In this document: one piece after another, positions 60,415 to 64,000 of the stretch
How positions within the stretch are numbered: position 1 is the first letter of the stretch
Layout of the letters: each line of letters opens with the position of its first letter
Assembly: GCA_001692895.1 (NCBI GenBank)
Contig: KV748191.1
Location: 868,001-932,000 of the forward strand
Length of the DNA: 64,000 nt
Direction of reading: 5' to 3'
Origin: Cenococcum geophilum 1.58
Lineage: Eukaryota > Ascomycota > Dothideomycetes > Gloniales > Gloniaceae
Notes under the pieces: generated by a model
The model's input: only the letters and a program-made list of their open reading frames with translations
Told to the model about the DNA's origin: nothing
Database searches by the model: none
Program-made: the position numbers and the translations under genes

Positions 60415-62215
60415 TTACGCCATGCTCAGTACACTACCCGGCAGCGAAGGGCGTGGTATCCATTTATACACGCGGTCAGAGTAGGATCTAATGTCGCCAT
60501 TATTATCGTCCGGAATGAGTGTAGGACGAGAATTCGTATCGCCATCATCGCTCCAATCAATCTCTGGTGTTCCTGCAGCACCACTCATTGCCGTTATTCG
60601 TTGCAAGATCCATTGCATCTCCAGGAGTTCCAAGCTTGGTAAAGGTCTCCTTCCCGGATCGTCAGTGGTAAGAGTGAAGATATCTCCCGATTTAATCTTT
60701 GGAGTTGACAGATCATCCGAAATACGAGTCAAGAAACATTTTTTTTCTTCTTTTTCGACGAGGTCCAAGTCCTTTGATGATACTGACTCCATGAGTAGAT
60801 CAACATTGTCTGTGAGTTTATGATCGTATTGAGGTTGCCAGAAGAATTGAATGGTAAGCTCCTTCTCATCTTCTGAAAGTTTCAGAGGCTTAAGCGCAAA
60901 ATGTCCATTATTCCAATATCCATGCGCAGTCGCAGTGAGACAGATGAGATTGAAGCAAGAATCAACGCCAGTATCAGGATGTTGAGGATCCGGAAAGATC
61001 TTTTTTCTCCATTTATCAACGCGATCTTTGTCCCAGAATACCTTCAAGAGACTCCAAAAGCTGGATTGGGCTGTATAACGGGCATGTGATGTATTTGCAG
61101 TTTTGTTGAGCATGCTATACGGAAAAATGTGTGTAGCTTGAGGCTCATTAGCTTTCGTCAAGACGCATTCTCCATTGTCGCGTTCTATACACTAGATATA
61201 TTGTCAGCAGGAGTCTTCAAAAATTAGACAAAATAAACTAACACGGTCTTTAGCCGAATCCAAACGCGACACCCATTTCTTTCCATCTGAATTATTTGTG
61301 GTTCTGTAAGTCTCTTTGGTTTTCTTCGATCCAGAGAACTGCCCTGATTCCGATCCTTCAAGCTCTTTAAATTTTTGGGTCCCTATAAAGCGTTAATATG
61401 TTTACGGCTAAACATAACCTCAATAAGCCTTAAAAATCTGGTAACTTACACAGCCTAGGTACAACGGATACGGGGGTATCATACCCAAGCACGAAACTGG
61501 GGTTTATTTTGGCAGTGTCCACTAGACCTTTCAAGATTTTTATATCGCTGAGCTGACAGCAAGCCCAGAAAGTTGGAGAAACGAGGTCGACTTCAAGAAG
61601 ACTCTTAAGGTTGGTCAAAAGCTCGGTGCGTTCTGATGTGGGTATGTTGTAATCTTCATCTGAGGGGCCTGCTTGACCGGGACCAGCTGGTCCCTCGGTG
61701 CGTTCTGGTGTGAGCATGTCGAAATCTTCACCTGAGGGGACTGCTTGGCTGGGATCGGCGGGTCCCTCGGTGCGTTCTAATGTGAGTATGTTGTAGTCTT
61801 TGTGTGAGAGGCTTTCTTGCCTGGGTTCGCGAAGGAGATAGGCGGGTCCTGAGGTTGTACCTTCTCGTTCCTGAAGTCGCCTTTTCTTTCTCGTTCCTTC
61901 CCCCCCGGCGCGCCCTTGGGTTGTACCCTTCCCTCCCTGATGTTTCCTTTTCTTCCCTTTTGGTTCCATTTTGGCTCCTCCCTCTAGTTGACGTTGTCTC
62001 AACTTGGCTCCTCTCTCTAGCTGACGTTGTCCCATTTTGGCTCCTCCCTCTTGTTGACGTTGTCTCAACTTGGCTCCTCTCTCGAGCTGACGCCGTCCCA
62101 TTTTGGCTCCTCCCTCTAGTTGACGTTGTCTCAACTTGGCTCCTTCCTCTAGCTGACGTTGTCTCAACTTGGCTCGTTGCTTAGCTCGCTCCCCTCTAGT
62201 TTTCGAAGCACACAT
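60415..62215 (-). CDS. HNH nuclease-domain protein with tandem amino-acid repeats
   Basis: Three exons (62,215-61,450; 61,382-61,243; 61,191-60,415) give 560 residues. After residue ~13 come seven 11-residue units of the type GAK(L/M)RQRQLEG, strongly basic and probably helical. Next is a Lys/Arg tract, then a 24-residue repeat (DYNILTLERTEGPADPSQ type) in two full copies and one partial. The conserved part is C-terminal. C-V-L-T-K..ATHIFPYSM (about 311-330) and DSCFNLICLTATAHGYWNNG with FALKPL about 50 residues later match the fungal HNH_2 pattern (His in HIxP, Asn in NxxxL, His in H-x-x-W). A metal-dependent nuclease fold is thus likely; activity and target are unknown. Repeat units are uneven at the DNA level (33 and 72 bp), so copy number probably varies between strains. 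The start at 62,215 is the only upstream ATG that fits. Confidence 0.75.
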
Positions 62216-62764
62216 AATTCGCGGCTAGTGTTTATCAAGTGGCTAGGTAGTATAAGTTCCAGCCCGATCAGAGCTATCGGTTTGTAGGCAGTATTGACTC
62301 TATTGGAATTTATCACGTTGCTTGTGTCCGAGGGTGAAAGGATGACGGAATTTGTAAAAAACTCTCGGCACTTGCCCACTTGAGATCGGAATATAAAATA
62401 TCCGATCTAATCACATGAGCTCGTTGAGGTTCTAACCACTCCTAGACGTGTTGAGTTAAGCGACTGAACTATCGAGGATGATAAAGGATAGGTCGGTCAA
62501 TTCAGGGACCTGTATCGCGTTTCTTGTGTTAGAGCATAACTACACACGAGTAAAGAGAAGCACGCTGAATCAAATTGAATTGAAGGTGTGTACAAGAGTG
62601 TAAAGAATAGATGCAAACATCCCAGCCGCGGTTCCGCAGGCATGCCACGCAAATAAGTCAGGTGTAGACGCCAGGACATTTCCCATGCTATCCGTATCCC
62701 ATCGCCATCGCTTTTGAATAAAACAAAAAGCCCAAAACTCCAGCGCCAATCTAATCTATCCGCG
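62216..62764. other. Intergenic; promoter of the HNH gene
   Basis: 549 bp between the HNH gene start and the stop of the transporter gene. The minus-strand 118-residue frame at 62,497-62,853 overlaps the transporter in another frame and looks fortuitous. Confidence 0.5.
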
Positions 62765-64000
62765 TTATGAATAGCGGCCTGCTCGCTCTCCAAAAAGTTC
62801 TCCTGCTTCTCTGCAATATCGGACGTCTCCGAATCCATGGACTCCAACTTCACTCCCCCAGCAAATTACTAGCGCGTCAAGAATTCCTCCTAAAACTCCT
62901 TCCATGGCTCCTAAGACGCCCCAGCCAATCGCTGCAGCAATGAGGCCAATGACATAGGCGTACATACTCCCTTTCACACCGGAGCTACCGACCTCGATCA
63001 TACGGGCTGTAGAAACCCAACCACCAAAACCAAGGGCAAGGGACACGATGAAGCGCGTTGCATGAAGCAGAAGTTTCGCTAACTGGTATGGTACAAGCGA
63101 TGATCCTGTTGGCGAAGAAAACGACCGTGGGCTTAGCGTTGTGGTTGGTGACGTTTTGGAGACAAACGACATCTGAGAAAGATTGTGTGCGGCAGTCCCG
63201 AGAGGTTGTCCATGAACCGAAGCGTATGTTAAAGTCAATGGGTTTGTCAGGGTGGCTATTGGTGTCGGAATGAGGGAGTAGGCACACATGCTCAGCAGGC
63301 CGGCGACACGACGAGGAAGAAGCAAAAGCGGAAGTCGAACGGCAAGCGACAGGAATGTCGAGAGGCAAATTGTGCCAGCCATGGTAGTTGAAGCGTGAGT
63401 GGCAGATGCTTGAACTACAACTCGTGATGACGGAGAGGGCGTAGTGTTACGATGAAAATACCATTGGCTGACTGTTGCTGCGGTTGTCGCCCGTTGTATG
63501 CCCGAAATCACACCTAGAGTCCAGAGGTAGTCTAGAACAAATGCAGCACCCAACCACCAGGTACTAAAATCGATGATGAATAAGTTCCGAGTCTTAGAGA
63601 AGTGGCCCTCGAGGAATAGTCGCGTGAACATCAGCATCCACAACCAAGTCCATAGTACAACTAACGAGAGCGTGACGATTCCGACAATCAGGAGTGGTGA
63701 CATAGCTGTCAAGATGCGTCCAGTGAATTCTAACAGCTCGGCTGCCTTTCTTAAAGAGTGCCGGCCTTTCCAGACAGTGTAAACCCAAAGTATGGCGCAT
63801 ACAGCTGGTATGAACGAGAACCATCGCATGGCTTTGTCCTGAACACTCTTTCCATCCCAGGTCCCCTTATAGCTTGAAATGAAAGGGTACAGGAAGAACG
63901 AGAATAATATTGTTGGAACCGATACCAGGATGAGGAATATCAGCGGACGCACAAATGATCGCAGCAAAGCCAGCCATAAGAGTCCGACGATGACGGACAC
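62765..64000 (-). CDS. PNS1: Pns1/CTL (SLC44) choline transporter-like protein, C-terminal part
   Basis: The frame is open to the window edge, so the N terminus is missing; 411 residues are visible without introns. About eight hydrophobic segments alternate with short loops. The block beginning TWWLGAAFVLDYLWTLGVI, then GTICLSTFLSLAVRLPLLLLPR, PLTLTYASVHGQPL and PYQLAKLLLHATRFIVSLAL, is characteristic of the choline_transpo domain in fungal Pns1. The end DVRYCREAGELFGER is also typical. Pns1 is a plasma-membrane protein; choline transport is inferred from SLC44 relatives and is not firmly shown in yeast. The gene is read leftward, in tandem with the HNH gene. Confidence 0.9.
   Translation of the reverse strand: MSVIVGLLWLALLRSFVRPLIFLILVSVPTILFSFFLYPFISSYKGTWDGKSVQDKAMRWFSFIPAVCAILWVYTVWKGRHSLRKAAELLEFTGRILTAMSPLLIVGIVTLSLVVLWTWLWMLMFTRLFLEGHFSKTRNLFIIDFSTWWLGAAFVLDYLWTLGVISGIQRATTAATVSQWYFHRNTTPSPSSRVVVQASATHASTTMAGTICLSTFLSLAVRLPLLLLPRRVAGLLSMCAYSLIPTPIATLTNPLTLTYASVHGQPLGTAAHNLSQMSFVSKTSPTTTLSPRSFSSPTGSSLVPYQLAKLLLHATRFIVSLALGFGGWVSTARMIEVGSSGVKGSMYAYVIGLIAAAIGWGVLGAMEGVLGGILDALVICWGSEVGVHGFGDVRYCREAGELFGERAGRYS

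Noticed and set aside
61804-62184. 126-residue plus ORF with Val/Leu/Trp repeats
   Set aside because: It is the antisense image of the 11-residue repeats of the HNH-domain protein.

Overview
This window comes from a filamentous ascomycete (Pezizomycotina; I cannot fix the class). The evidence is short GT..AG introns (46-156 nt), fungal families (2EXR, CBM18-AA7 oxidase, Rcf2, Sec16, Neo1, Pns1, fungal HNH), and a repeat island in which TA is abundant, CA/TG scarce, and differences between repeat copies are almost all transitions. That is the mark of repeat-induced point mutation (RIP).

The window splits near 33.7 kb. Bases 1-33,711 are an AT-rich, gene-poor island of nested transposable elements. 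The oldest layer read is a minus-strand LINE (1-3844 plus 13,022-14,344 or beyond). It is cut in its first zinc knuckle by a 2.8-kb terminal-inverted-repeat element packed with four unrelated tandem arrays (3845-6676). Next to that sits a Ty1/copia fossil (6689-13,016, target duplication ATTAG). A Ty3/gypsy fossil (14,345-24,299, minus, duplication ATATC) follows, then a ~2.8-kb remnant with a decayed secreted-protein gene, then a second copia fossil (27,153-33,711, minus, duplication CCATC). Two ~1.0-kb elements without long ORFs, each with a 15-bp target duplication and a trinucleotide tail, sit inside the gypsy element (21,385-22,410, plus) and inside the 5' LTR of the second copia (32,482-33,487, minus). 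They look like one LINE-mobilised, SINE-like family and show little RIP.

From 33.7 to 43.5 kb is a transition zone: small inverted-repeat elements (a 153-bp MITE, two ~0.65-kb foldback elements, a family with a 16-bp palindrome) between an F-box-like gene and a CBM18-AA7 oxidase gene that carries an apparent one-base frameshift.

From 44.0 kb the window is ordinary gene space: a 2EXR protein, mitochondrial Rcf2, Sec16 (COPII assembly) divergent from the Neo1-type flippase, an HNH-nuclease-domain protein with 11- and 24-residue repeats, and the C-terminal part of a Pns1/CTL transporter. Sec16 and Neo1 both serve early secretory and Golgi traffic and share a 0.9-kb intergenic region. I found no rRNA, tRNA or CRISPR.
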